Source of the DNA: an uncultured Alphaproteobacteria bacterium
GTDB taxonomy: Bacteria > Pseudomonadota > Alphaproteobacteria > RF32 > CAG-239
Reading direction: 5' to 3'
Assembly (NCBI GenBank): GCA_910576955.1
Contig: CAJTJB010000004.1
Coordinates: 1 to 64,000, forward strand
Length of the DNA stretch: 64,000 nt
Positions 16,808 through 25,526 of this stretch are shown one piece after another; positions within the stretch are counted from its first letter, which is position 1; each line of letters opens with the position of its first letter. Both the position numbers and the translations under genes were made by a program. Under the pieces are notes generated by a model. That model was not told where the DNA came from. It made no database searches and saw nothing but the letters and a program-made list of their open reading frames with translations.

Positions 16808-18061
16808 ATGAGCCATTCTTTTAGCAGGTCGCCGTTTGTGGCGGCGTTGGATATCGGAACGTCAAAGGTCTGTTGCATTATTGCCAAGGTGACGCGGGAT
16901 AAGAGAATTTCGATATTGGGCTATGGCTATAACGCGGCAAAAGGAATTAAAAACGGCGTGGTTGTGGATGTTAACCAAGCAACAATTGCCGTGTGCAATG
17001 CTGTGGAGGCGGCAGAGCAAATGGCAAACGTGCGGATTACAAACGTGATTGTCAATGTTTCGGGCGACCGCAGCCGCAGCGTGGTCAGAAGCTCCGCCAT
17101 ATCTATCCATAAAAACCGTCCGGTTACGGATGAAGACGTTAAAAAAGTGACCGACAAGGGCTTGATGAAAGTTAATGTGGAGGGCAATGAGCCGATTCAC
17201 TTCTTGACGATGGGCTATCACGTTGATAATGGCGAAGAGGTTAAAAACCCGATTAATATTTACGGCGATAATTTAAGTGTGGATATTTTGCTCGGGCTTT
17301 ATCCGCGTCCGATGTATAAAAACCTCGCAACGGTGGTCGAAAGTTCGCATCTGGAAGTGGAATTAAAAGCGTTTTCGGCATATGCCTCTGGGCTTGCCTG
17401 TCTGGTGGAAGACGAAAAAGAGCTCGGCGCAACGATTATTGATATCGGCGGCGGCACAACCAGTATCGCAAGCTTTAAAAACGGGCATCCGGTGTATTTC
17501 TCTTCCATTCCGGTTGGCGGTATTAACGTGACGAACGATATTGCCTTGGGGCTTACAACCTCGTTTAACTATGCCGAAGAGGTTAAAAACCGCCACGGCT
17601 GCGCGTTTCTTATTAGCCAAGACGAGCAGGAAATTATCAATGTTTATCCGGTCGGCGAAGAAGACGACAGCAATATTAAGCAGATTTACCGCTCGGATTT
17701 GATTAACATCATCTCGCCGCGCATCGAAGAGCTGTTTGAACTTGCCGGACGCAAGCTTGACGAGGCGGGCTATAAAAACACCGTGTCGCACCGCGTGGTT
17801 TTGACTGGCGGAGCGGCGCAACTGCCGGGAATGCGCGAAGTGGCAAGTATGGTTTTGGACAAGCAGGTGCGAATCGGGCGTCCGCGCAATATCGAGAATA
17901 TTCCGCCGGTTTTGCATAATCCGACATTTTCTACCGCGCTCGGGCTGTTGTTGTTTGCGGTAAACAATTCGGAAAAGAAAATTGTCAAAAAAGTGAATGT
18001 CAGCGCTGGTTCGGGCGGAATTTTCGCAAAAATTCTCGAATTGTTTAAAAAAACCTGCTAA
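16808..18061 (+). CDS. ftsA: Cell division protein FtsA
   Basis: FtsA is the actin-like ATPase that tethers FtsZ filaments to the membrane. The 417-residue product has the actin-fold phosphate-1 loop AALDIGTSKVCC near residue 11, the phosphate-2 region IIDIGGGTTSI near 214, the adenosine loop VVLTGGAAQLPGM near 336, and an amphipathic C-terminal helix ending FAKILELFKKTC for membrane binding. It follows ftsQ by 15 bases. The 85-base gap to ftsZ contains a terminator-like hairpin. Confidence 0.97.
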   Translation: MSHSFSRSPFVAALDIGTSKVCCIIAKVTRDKRISILGYGYNAAKGIKNGVVVDVNQATIAVCNAVEAAEQMANVRITNVIVNVSGDRSRSVVRSSAISIHKNRPVTDEDVKKVTDKGLMKVNVEGNEPIHFLTMGYHVDNGEEVKNPINIYGDNLSVDILLGLYPRPMYKNLATVVESSHLEVELKAFSAYASGLACLVEDEKELGATIIDIGGGTTSIASFKNGHPVYFSSIPVGGINVTNDIALGLTTSFNYAEEVKNRHGCAFLISQDEQEIINVYPVGEEDDSNIKQIYRSDLINIISPRIEELFELAGRKLDEAGYKNTVSHRVVLTGGAAQLPGMREVASMVLDKQVRIGRPRNIENIPPVLHNPTFSTALGLLLFAVNNSEKKIVKKVNVSAGSGGIFAKILELFKKTC

Positions 18062-18088
18062 TCGGTAACGAAAACTTAATCTATTATG

Positions 18089-18133
18089 AGCTAAACTCCC
18101 CTTAAAATCGGAATTTAGCTTTTTTTTATTTTT
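18089..18133 (+). terminator. Terminator-like hairpin between ftsA and ftsZ
   Basis: AGCTAAA plus CC (18089-18099) pairs with GG plus TTTAGCT (18110-18120), with one mismatch in an 11-base stem, and is followed by TTTTTTTATTTTT. The ftsZ ribosome site ACGGAG comes directly after. It would cut read-through from ftsA, leaving ftsZ to its own promoter or to attenuation. Confidence 0.7.
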
Positions 18134-18146
18134 ACGGAGAAAAAAT

Positions 18147-19760
18147 ATGGCAATTAAACTGGCGGTCGGCGATACGAGTTTAGCACAATTAAAACCAAGA
18201 ATTACAGTTATCGGCGTCGGCGGCGGCGGCGGCAACGCCATTACCAATATGATGTCCAAAAACCTTGAGGGCGTCGACTTTGTGGTGGCAAATACGGATG
18301 CGCAGGCTCTGGCGCTTAATCCGGCTACCCGCAAAATCCAACTCGGGCTCGAAATCACGCAGGGGTTGGGCGCAGGCGCAAGACCGGAAATCGGAAAGCT
18401 TGCCGCAGAAGAGGCGCGCGAAGACATCGAACGCGAACTTGCAGATTCCAATATGGTGTTTATTACCGCCGGTATGGGCGGCGGCACAGGGTCTGGCGCG
18501 GCGCCGGTGGTGGCAAAAATTGCTAAAGAAAAAGGTATCCTCACGGTCGGCGTGGTCACCAAACCGTTTGCGTTTGAGGGCAAAAAGAGAATGGAAAACG
18601 CCGAATCCGCTTTGGAGAATTTTATTAAAGAAGTCGACAGCATTATTGTTATCCCGAATCAAAATCTGTTTCGCATTGCCGATAAAAACACAACCCTGAA
18701 AGACGCGTTTGTGAAAGCGGACGAAGTGCTTTATGACGGCGTGCGCTCCATTACCGACCTGATGATTATGCCGGGGCTGATTAACCTTGACTTTGCCGAT
18801 GTTAAGAAGATTATGGCAGACAAAGGCAAAGCCATTATGGGCACAGGCGAGGCCGAGGGCGAAGACCGTGCGCGCGTGGCTGCCGAGCAGGCGCTTTCTA
18901 ACCCGATTTTGGACGATTGCTCGATGAAAGGCGCAAAAGGTGTGTTGATTAACATCACCGGCGGGGCAGACATTACGTTGATGGAAATTGATGAGGCGGT
19001 CAATATTATTAAAGAAGAAGTGGACGAAAATGCCGAGTTGATTTTCGGCTCCAGCTATGACGACACGTTATCGGGGCGTATCCGCGTTTCTATCGTGGTG
19101 ACGGGAATTGATGACGAGGCGGTGCTGACTACCGAAAAGAAAGAAATGAACGCTTATGTTGACCTTAATCCGGCGGAAGAGCCCGCAGCCGAAGAGGCAG
19201 TTGCCGACGACGAGCCGATTTTGGAAACAGCGGCGGAAGAACCGGCAGAACCGAGCAACGTGATTGAGCTTAACCTGCCGAAACGTGCAGACGCGCCGCA
19301 GCAGGGCGAATTTGCCGAGCTTGCCGAAGAGAGCGATGAGCCGCATTCTTCCTCGGCGCTGTTTAATGCGATTATCAATAAGCCGGTGATTGCCAACGCC
19401 GAAGAAAGCGAAGAGGAAAAAAGCGAGTTTGCGGCGATTAAACTCGACAAGCCGTTTGTGCCGTCTTCTAAAGTGAAGATTATTGAAGAAGAGCCGCAGC
19501 TGTTTCCGGAGCAGGGCGAGGCAGAACTACCGCGCGAGCGTCAAGCCCGCGAAGAGGCTCAAGCGATGATTGAACCCGAACCGGAAGAGCCGGCACGCCA
19601 ACGCTTTATTGACAAGATTTTGGGTATTTCCCGCGCCAAGGCGAAAAAGCCCGTGAAACCGGTTATTGTGCCGAAGTTTGACGAGATTGAAGATTTTGCC
19701 GAAAAGGAAAATGACAACGAGGACGATTTGGAAATCCCGTCTTTCCTGCGCAGAAGATAG
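18147..19760 (+). CDS. ftsZ: Cell division GTPase FtsZ
   Basis: FtsZ polymerises into the cytokinetic ring. The 537-residue product has the GTPase domain in the first 320 residues: IGVGGGGGNAITNM near 24, the tubulin signature GGGTGSGAAP near 111, and the T7-loop region LINLDFADVK near 208. An unusually acidic linker rich in Glu and Ala runs from about 335 to 510, followed by the tail DLEIPSFLRRR that binds FtsA and other partners. Long linkers are common in Alphaproteobacteria. It closes the division cluster, with a repeat mosaic immediately downstream. Confidence 0.98.
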   Translation: MAIKLAVGDTSLAQLKPRITVIGVGGGGGNAITNMMSKNLEGVDFVVANTDAQALALNPATRKIQLGLEITQGLGAGARPEIGKLAAEEAREDIERELADSNMVFITAGMGGGTGSGAAPVVAKIAKEKGILTVGVVTKPFAFEGKKRMENAESALENFIKEVDSIIVIPNQNLFRIADKNTTLKDAFVKADEVLYDGVRSITDLMIMPGLINLDFADVKKIMADKGKAIMGTGEAEGEDRARVAAEQALSNPILDDCSMKGAKGVLINITGGADITLMEIDEAVNIIKEEVDENAELIFGSSYDDTLSGRIRVSIVVTGIDDEAVLTTEKKEMNAYVDLNPAEEPAAEEAVADDEPILETAAEEPAEPSNVIELNLPKRADAPQQGEFAELAEESDEPHSSSALFNAIINKPVIANAEESEEEKSEFAAIKLDKPFVPSSKVKIIEEEPQLFPEQGEAELPRERQAREEAQAMIEPEPEEPARQRFIDKILGISRAKAKKPVKPVIVPKFDEIEDFAEKENDNEDDLEIPSFLRRR

Positions 19761-19827
19761 ATTTCGGAATTTGTTATTGCAGCGCCGGTATTGATTGCCG
19801 GCACTGTTTTGCTGAATAAGGATAAGA

Positions 19828-20374
19828 TGTTGTCACCCTCACCCATCCTCTCCCCTCAAGGGAGAGGAGTTTTTTGGAGCGGATAGTATGCCGCAAGGGA
19901 TTCCCCTTCCCGCGGAGGAAGGGGATAGGGGATGGGGAGGATATGGATGCTCTTGCCGCGGGAGATCCCTTGAGTGGCAGCGCCAGTGCCAGCGGCACAG
20001 GCATAACTTTGGCTGCGGTGTGATGAGAGGATGTACCGCTACGCGCGGGCTTTGTTTGTGCGTTCCTCTCCCTTGAGGGGGCTCGCAGGACACAAAAAGC
20101 CCTGTGGGCTCTTTTGACCGAGAGCTATAGCAGTGCTTGGAGTGCGACTTGGCGGTAACGCCAACCAAGCAATCCTTTGCACTGGCTTGACCGAACGGAG
20201 TGAGAAGGACAGGAGAGGGTGTAGAAGTGAGGCTTTTATATATCACCCCCACCCATCCTCCCCCCTCGAGGGGGAGGAGATTTAAAGAGCGAGCCCCGCG
20301 CTGGGGGGGGGAGGTGTATGCTACAAGGGATTCCCCTTCCCGCGGAGGAAGGGGATAGGGGATGGGGAGGAAAG
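19828..20374. repeat. Large repeat mosaic downstream of ftsZ
   Basis: There is no gene in this stretch of about 550 bases. It holds the palindrome CTCTCCCCTCAAGGGAGAGG, two copies of the block around GATTCCCCTTCCCGCGGAGG (near 19900 and 20330), a GAGATCCCTTGAGTGGCAGC unit near 19970, and a minus-strand copy of the structured element near 20090-20200. Confidence 0.85.
20090..20200 (-). repeat. Structured repeat element, copy 2
   Basis: On the minus strand this copy keeps CAGTGC...GCACTG, the inner hairpin TTGGCG-TTAC-CGCCAA and the terminator-like AAGAGCCC-ACA-GGGCTTTTTG. It lacks the first GC-rich hairpin of copies 1 and 4 and differs in the loops. It is nearly identical to the copy at 24459-24580. 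Confidence 0.6.
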
Positions 20375-20377
20375 CTG

Positions 20378-21988
20378 CTATTTTTTGCAGGGTTCTAATA
20401 TGTCCAGTGTTTTATCGTATGTGCGGGTGCGTATGTTTAAGAGCGAGAGGACGGTGTGGAAGAAGTTATCGTGCGCGTATGCCGTTTTTGCTGCGGCGTT
20501 TTTAAGGCATTCCATATCTATCTTATCTGCTTGTTGCGCGGTTTCCGAGAGCCACAGCACCATCGGCACTTTTTTCTGCACATCGGGCGCAATTGCATAT
20601 GGCAGCCCGTGCAAATACAGGTTTTTCTCGCCCAAAGATTCGCCGTGGTCGGATACATAAAGCAGCCCGCTTGCAAGCCGAGGATGGCGTTTTAACATAT
20701 CTATCGCCGAGGAAAGGATATAATCGGTATACACAAGCGTGTTGTCATAGGTGTTGGCAATTTCTTCTGCGGTGCAGTTTTGCAAATCCGCCGTGTCGCA
20801 GGTGGGGGCAAAGTGCTTAAACCGCTCGGGGTAGCGCTTGTAATATGTCGGACCGTGGCTGCCCATCATATGCAGCACAATCACCGTGTCTTTGTTAATT
20901 GCGGCAAGGCGCTCTTTAAGCCCGTCAAGCAGAATTTCATCGTGGCAATAGCGCCCGAAACAAAACGGCGCTTTGTTGCCGGTTTTGGCATCAACATTTT
21001 CCACCCGGTCGCACACGCCTTTGCAGCCGTCGTCATTGTCTTTCCAAAACACATCGTATTCGGCGGCTTTGATAAGGTCGATTAAGTTTTGTGTATGCCG
21101 CGCGCGGGATACCTTAAACTCTTTGCGCGCGCTCGCCGAAAACAAACAAGGCAACGAAACGGCGGTTGAGGTGCCGCACGCTGTCACGTCGGTGAAATTG
21201 ACAATATCCTGCGTTTTTAAGAGCGGATTGGTTTCTTTGCCATAGCCGTTTAACGAGAAATTTTGCGCGCGTGCCGTTTCGCCGACAACAAGCAGCAAAA
21301 CGCGCGGTTTTTTGTGCGGCTTGGCGAGGGCTGGGGCGTTGTCCAATACCACAAAAGGCTGATTTGCCGCACGGCTCTTTTTATAATATTTATTCACTGC
21401 AAAAATGTAATTAAACGTGTTCACCATACGGCGGATGCCGGGGGTGTTGCGCCCGAATGAAACATATTCTTTGAAAGTCAGCGGCGCAAGCGCGGCAAGG
21501 AGGGTGATTGCACACAATGAGCGTCGCAAACGTTTGAAAAACTCTTGTTTTAGCGGCTCGTAAGTTATTTTTGCAAAGGCTGTCAAAATTGCCGGCACAA
21601 GCCCCGTTGCTGCCACATAAAACACTGCCCGCGGCGTGATAAGGTCTGCGGCTTCGCGGAGGTTGGTTTCGGCAAAATTCCGCACCATATCGCTGTTAAT
21701 CACAATTCCCAATTTGGTCATTGCGTAATCCGCCGCCGCCGAACAAAGCAACAGGATAATGACCAGAGGCTTGCCCGCATAAGGGAGGACAATCAGGTTA
21801 AAAAACACATAAAGCATTATGAACACAAAAAAAGGCAGGCTGAACGCAAACACGGCTGTGGCGGTGTTGCCGATATCAAGCCTTTGCTCGATACAATCCC
21901 AAAACGCGTTGTTCAGAATGAATGAAAAGTAAAAGCTGATAATGATGATAAAGTGTCCGGATGACAGCGTGAACAGCTTTTTTGCCAT
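20378..21988 (-). CDS. eptA: Lipid A phosphoethanolamine transferase (EptA/PmrC-like)
   Basis: This enzyme moves phosphoethanolamine from phosphatidylethanolamine to lipid A or core sugars on the periplasmic face, which lowers surface charge and cationic peptide binding. The 536-residue product has about five N-terminal membrane helices (to roughly residue 170), then a sulfatase-fold domain. Metal and nucleophile regions are visible: VVGETARAQNFSLNGYGKET near 232, CGTSTAVSLPCLFS near 271 with the threonine nucleophile, KDNDDGCKGVCDR, and SDHGESLGEKNLYLHG near 463. Paired cysteines match family disulfides. There is no two-component system next to it. Confidence 0.92.
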   Translation of the reverse strand: MAKKLFTLSSGHFIIIISFYFSFILNNAFWDCIEQRLDIGNTATAVFAFSLPFFVFIMLYVFFNLIVLPYAGKPLVIILLLCSAAADYAMTKLGIVINSDMVRNFAETNLREAADLITPRAVFYVAATGLVPAILTAFAKITYEPLKQEFFKRLRRSLCAITLLAALAPLTFKEYVSFGRNTPGIRRMVNTFNYIFAVNKYYKKSRAANQPFVVLDNAPALAKPHKKPRVLLLVVGETARAQNFSLNGYGKETNPLLKTQDIVNFTDVTACGTSTAVSLPCLFSASARKEFKVSRARHTQNLIDLIKAAEYDVFWKDNDDGCKGVCDRVENVDAKTGNKAPFCFGRYCHDEILLDGLKERLAAINKDTVIVLHMMGSHGPTYYKRYPERFKHFAPTCDTADLQNCTAEEIANTYDNTLVYTDYILSSAIDMLKRHPRLASGLLYVSDHGESLGEKNLYLHGLPYAIAPDVQKKVPMVLWLSETAQQADKIDMECLKNAAAKTAYAHDNFFHTVLSLLNIRTRTYDKTLDILEPCKK

Positions 21989-22085
21989 ATATGATTATCC
22001 TTTTTATGATAGTTCTCAACTTTTGTTGATATTATGTCTTTTTTCTCAAAAATCAACCGGCAGGCGGAGAATAAGCACAATGTTT

Positions 22086-22640
22086 TTAGTTTTCGTTCCG
22101 ACGCATGGAGTATACGCAGCCGCAGTAATCCTGATTATACAATCCGAGTTCTTTGATGAGCGATAAGCGGGCTTCCTGCATACCGTGTTTTCTGCCCTCT
22201 ATCTCAACATACGGGACGCCAGCGGCGGCAGAGGCTTTGTATGCGGCGGCGTTGACTTGGTTTAAGTCTTTCCAGCGCGACACGCCCAAAACCGACGCTA
22301 CGGCGGTATATCCGTTTGCTTTGGCATAGTCCATTACCCGCTTGAGGCGATATTCAAAACACTTTGAGCAGCGTTCGCCGCGTTCGGGCGCGTCTTTATA
22401 CGGTTCTGCCATCTTGAGCCAGTCGGCGGGATTATATTCGAGCTCGATAAACGCAATGCCCCATTTTTCGCACAGATTTTTTTGCTCGTCACGGCGTTTG
22501 GCATATTCAGCGGCGGGGTGAATGTTCGGGTTATAAAACGCCACGGCAAAATCCGCCCCGTCTTCGTGCAGCTTTTTAATAACGGCACAGGCACACGGCG
22601 CACAACACGACAGCAAGAGAATTTTTTGTGTTTCAGGCAT
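22086..22640 (-). CDS. queH: Epoxyqueuosine reductase QueH
   Basis: QueH reduces epoxyqueuosine to queuosine in tRNA and is a non-homologous replacement of QueG. The 184-residue product carries the family cysteines: LSCCAPCACAV near residue 9, RCSKCFEYRL near 88 and DYCGCVYSM near the end, which hold an iron-sulfur and metal site. The segment FYNPNIHPAAEYAKR near 35 is also characteristic. The start has an AAGGAT site. No other queuosine genes are nearby. Confidence 0.93.
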   Translation of the reverse strand: MPETQKILLLSCCAPCACAVIKKLHEDGADFAVAFYNPNIHPAAEYAKRRDEQKNLCEKWGIAFIELEYNPADWLKMAEPYKDAPERGERCSKCFEYRLKRVMDYAKANGYTAVASVLGVSRWKDLNQVNAAAYKASAAAGVPYVEIEGRKHGMQEARLSLIKELGLYNQDYCGCVYSMRRNEN

Positions 22641-22659
22641 TGTCTATCCTTTTTATTTT

Positions 22660-22858
22660 ACAGGTCATTGCGAGGAGGGGCGTCACCTGCAACACGGCGA
22701 TGCGGCAATCTCTTTCTTTACACGAGTCATTGCGAGGAACGCAGTGACGTGGCAATCTCAAGAGAGTATAGTATAATAATGTGTGCTGTCGCACCGGTCT
22801 TGTGGATTGCCACAGCGATGTGTGACTAACGTCACGCGCCTCGCAATGACGCATAGAT
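22660..22858. repeat. GTCATTGCGAGG-type palindromic repeats
   Basis: Two forward copies start GTCATTGCGAGGA (near 22665 and 22727), each running to GGCAATCTC. An inverted counterpart, GGATTGCCACAG...CTCGCAATGACG, ends near 22852. Together they form a long imperfect inverted repeat between queH and the tRNA gene. Further copies lie near 33164, 54421, 56277 and 56402. Confidence 0.8.
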
Positions 22859-22931
22859 AATAATTGTTATTAGATATTATAAAAAAAAAACACCGCGAGG
22901 GTGCTTTTGTGCCAGCGGCACTTGCAAATAT

Positions 22932-23007
<76 letters not shown>

Positions 23008-23078
23008 ATATCTTCAAGATGTATCTTTCTTATAGGCTTTTATTATGCTTGTCAAGTGTTTTTTTACGGATGAATAAC

Positions 23079-23107
23079 TTGACTTTAATGCGGAAAAAAT
23101 GTATCCT
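23079..23107 (+). promoter_or_regulatory. Promoter of the 23.1 kb gene
   Basis: TTGACT (23079-23084) and TATCCT (23102-23107) are separated by 17 bases. The predicted start site lies about 20 bases before the ATG. Confidence 0.6.
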
Positions 23108-23134
23108 TTTATGTAAGATATGCGGAGGGCTGTG

Positions 23135-23926
23135 ATGGTTGAATATTCCGAAGATGCGTGGCTTAAATATAAAAAAAGAGCGCAGGAACGCGTGGAGCAA
23201 AAGTATGAACGTATGCAGCAACAGATGGCGGAAAGCGTTTCTTTTGCTCAAGATGCAGACGCGCAGGCGCTTAAGGGTTTTAGGCAAAAACTGGAGGCGA
23301 AAATTAAAAAGGCGCAGATTGCCCAATATGCGTATGAAACGGAATATCTGCAAAACAGATTTATCCGCCCGCGGACTGAAGCTGATATGGCGTATAGACT
23401 CAGACAAGACAAAGAATTTGCCAAGAATGTGCAAAATGCCATGCCGCCAAAGATGAACCTTTTGTTTCACGGGACACCGATTTATAATGCCGAGAAAATT
23501 ATTGCCGCCCGAGGGCTTATGTCTTCCGTTGACAGACTTGGCTTTGAAACGTCTATGGACGGCGGCGGGCAGGTTTCCGTTACCACAAATAAAACGCTTA
23601 ATGTTACGGTGGAGGGATATGCGGATTTGAATGCTGCGGAGGGATATTTGCCGGCGGGGTGCATTTTTGCAATGAAAGCGAAAACTCCGAACGAGGGGGA
23701 AAATCTGGTTACCGATAATGTTGATTTTAATGAGCCGGACAGGTTGTATGCGGTTATAACAACTCCCGAGAATCTGAACCGCGTGCGGGGGTGGATGCAA
23801 AATGCCGGATTGGATGCCTCTCGGGTGCATGATTTTGACGGTTTTGTTGATATGTTAAAAAAGGAAAACACCAGAAACAATGCGATGTTTGCAACGGTTA
23901 TGCGCAACGCACAGGTGCAGAAATAG
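23135..23926 (+). CDS. Coiled-coil protein with ADP-ribosyltransferase-like domain
   Basis: The 263-residue product starts at MVEYSEDAWL, chosen because GGAGG lies six bases upstream. Residues 1-110 are charged and helical, probably coiled coil. From about 105 comes LLFHGTPIYNAEKIIAARGL, which resembles the H-G-T first strand and helix of PARP/ART-fold enzymes. A later segment SVTTNKTLNVTVEGYADL could supply the second motif, but the third catalytic residue is not clear. It is a stand-alone gene with its own promoter, between two tRNA-Ala genes. An ART-fold modifier or toxin is a hypothesis; an inactive or unrelated fold remains possible. Confidence 0.7.
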   Translation: MVEYSEDAWLKYKKRAQERVEQKYERMQQQMAESVSFAQDADAQALKGFRQKLEAKIKKAQIAQYAYETEYLQNRFIRPRTEADMAYRLRQDKEFAKNVQNAMPPKMNLLFHGTPIYNAEKIIAARGLMSSVDRLGFETSMDGGGQVSVTTNKTLNVTVEGYADLNAAEGYLPAGCIFAMKAKTPNEGENLVTDNVDFNEPDRLYAVITTPENLNRVRGWMQNAGLDASRVHDFDGFVDMLKKENTRNNAMFATVMRNAQVQK

Positions 23927-24006
23927 GCGGCTTGACCCGAAAAAAGGCAAAAAAGCAAAAAAATGCTTGTATTTATTTTTTTACCGGTGTAGAAAGGCGT
24001 TATTGC

Positions 24007-24082
24007 GGGGGTATAGCTCAGATGGGAGAGCGATTGGTTCGCAATCAATAGGTCAGGGGTTCGATCCCCCTTACCTCCACCA
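24007..24082 (+). tRNA. tRNA-Ala (anticodon CGC)
   Basis: A 76-base cloverleaf with acceptor GGGGGTA/TACCTCC, D arm GCTC...GAGC, and anticodon stem ATTGG/TCAAT with loop TTCGCAA, giving CGC. The T arm is AGGGG-TTCGATC-CCCCT and CCA is encoded. Confidence 0.93.
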
Positions 24083-24092
24083 GTTAGAAAAG

Positions 24093-24116
24093 ACACCCTT
24101 TATGGGTGTTTTTTTT
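24093..24116 (+). terminator. Terminator after tRNA-Ala(CGC)
   Basis: ACACCC-N5-GGGTGT is followed by an uninterrupted T run, 10 bases after the tRNA 3' end. Confidence 0.9.
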
Positions 24117-24129
24117 ATATAGCTTTCAT

Positions 24130-24745
24130 ATTTTCCCCCTCTCCCTTACCTCCCCCGCCAAGGGGGGAGGAGGTTTTTGCCGCAAGGGATTCCCCTTCTC
24201 CAGGAGGAAATGAGGCTTTTTTTGGGGGGGGAGATTTAAAAAGCGATCCTCGCCAAGGGGGGGGGAGGAGGTTTTTGCCGCAAGGGATTCCCCTTCCCGC
24301 GGAGGAAGGGGATAGGGGATGGGGAGAGGATATTTCCTTGTAGTGGGAGATCCCTTGACGGGGTTTTGCCCCGAGGGATGACATTTAAAAAAGAGAGGAG
24401 GTTGGAGGAAGTAAGTATTATCAATAAGGGTTCCTCTCCCTTGAGGGGGCTCGCAGGACACAAAAAGCCCTGTGGGCTCTTTTGACCGAGAGCTATAGCA
24501 GTGCTTGGAGTGCGACTTGGCGGTAACGCCAACCAAGCAATCCTTTGCACTGGCTTGACCGAACGGAGTGAGAAGGACAGGAGAGGGTGTAAAGGTAAGG
24601 CTTTTATATATCCCCCCCCACCCATCCTCCCCCCTCAAAGGGGGAGGGGACAAAAAGCGGGGCTTGCGCTGGGGGAGGGAGTAAGTATTATCAATAAGGG
24701 TTTCTCTCCCTTGAGGGGACAGGAGAGGGTGATTGATATAGCCGC
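24130..24745. repeat. Largest repeat mosaic of the window
   Basis: This stretch of about 615 bases has no gene. It contains several CCCCTC-type palindromes, two blocks around GATTCCCCTTC, the covarying hairpin ATCCCTTGACGGGG-TTTTG-CCCCGAGGGAT (24350-24379) and a minus-strand structured element (24459-24580). Much of the second half is nearly the same as 20050-20290, so it was copied as a block. Confidence 0.85.
24459..24580 (-). repeat. Structured repeat element, copy 3
   Basis: This minus-strand copy has the same nested hairpins and terminator-like end as the element at 20090-20200, and the two are nearly identical over the core. Confidence 0.6.
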
Positions 24746-24760
24746 TAAATTCTCTCCAAT

Positions 24761-24795
24761 AAAAAAAGAGGAGCCGGATAAGCCCCTCTCTTTTG
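24761..24795 (-). terminator. Terminator of the outer-membrane barrel gene
   Basis: On the minus strand an AAGAG...CTCTT hairpin enclosing GGGGCTTATCCGGCTC ends in a run of seven T. It is about 20 bases after the stop codon. Confidence 0.8.
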
Positions 24796-24813
24796 TATCG
24801 TTATGCGCTTAAA

Positions 24814-25347
24814 TTAGAAAGCGTATCTGAAACCGATGGTGAATTCATCCATAGAGTCGATGTCAGATTTAACCATCCAAACGTGATGATACATCGCGCG
24901 GATAGATGTGTTTTCAGACAATGCATACTGCAAGCCGCCACCTAAACGATAGCCGTAACCAGTGTCAGATTCGCCATCTTCAGCGGAGTTTGCTTTAATC
25001 TTGTATTCGCCAATACCGGCAGCACCAACGAGTTCCCAACGGCCGGAGCAACCCAACTGCTGGAATGCCAAAGCGTCTACGCCATAACCGGAAATACGGG
25101 TTGCAGCGTCAGCCTTATGCTGTCTTAAGCTGTTCATATAGAAAGCTTCAATACCATAATGGTCTGTTCTGGCACCCAAAACAGCTGCCAAAGACCAGTT
25201 TTTTGTGCTCAAATCACCATTAGTATCAGTATTGCCGTCTACCATAGCATAGCCAGCGTCCATACCAACATAAGGAGTCATATCAACAGCTTCTGCGTTT
25301 GCAGCAACCATTCCGGCAAGTCCTGCCAATAATAAAATTTTCTTCAT
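24814..25347 (-). CDS. Small outer-membrane beta-barrel protein
   Basis: The 177-residue product has a Sec signal peptide (MKKILLLAGLAGMVAANAEA) and a mature part of alternating amphipathic strands such as YGYRLGGGLQYALSENTSIRAMY. It ends in FTIGFRYAF with a C-terminal phenylalanine, the signal for BAM-assisted insertion. The size fits an eight-stranded barrel of the OmpA-like/opacity type, with no periplasmic OmpA domain. The start has GAGAGGA at good spacing, and a terminator follows. Codons are richer in A/T-ending forms than in neighbours, as often seen in highly expressed genes. The exact role is unknown. Confidence 0.85.
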   Translation of the reverse strand: MKKILLLAGLAGMVAANAEAVDMTPYVGMDAGYAMVDGNTDTNGDLSTKNWSLAAVLGARTDHYGIEAFYMNSLRQHKADAATRISGYGVDALAFQQLGCSGRWELVGAAGIGEYKIKANSAEDGESDTGYGYRLGGGLQYALSENTSIRAMYHHVWMVKSDIDSMDEFTIGFRYAF

Positions 25348-25526
25348 TTAAGAGTTCCTCTCACTAATATTAGAAATTATCGTTAATAATAAAACGATGC
25401 CTCAACTTTAGTCGATATTTTGCTATTTGCAAGCAAAATTTTGCGTTTTTGGGAATAAAAAGTCCTTTAATCGGTATATTTTGCGATTATATTACCCGAG
25501 AATCACGGAATGAGGAGGAGAATTCA

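Noticed and set aside
17363..18643. A 426-codon open frame on the minus strand across ftsA and ftsZ
   Set aside because: It is antisense to two certain genes with intact motifs, has low-complexity composition, and has no ribosome site. It is a by-product of codon usage on the sense strand.
24130..24745. Repeated GC-rich blocks considered as a CRISPR array
   Set aside because: Repeats are unequal in size, palindromic and irregularly spaced, there are no unique spacers of constant length, and no cas genes are present.
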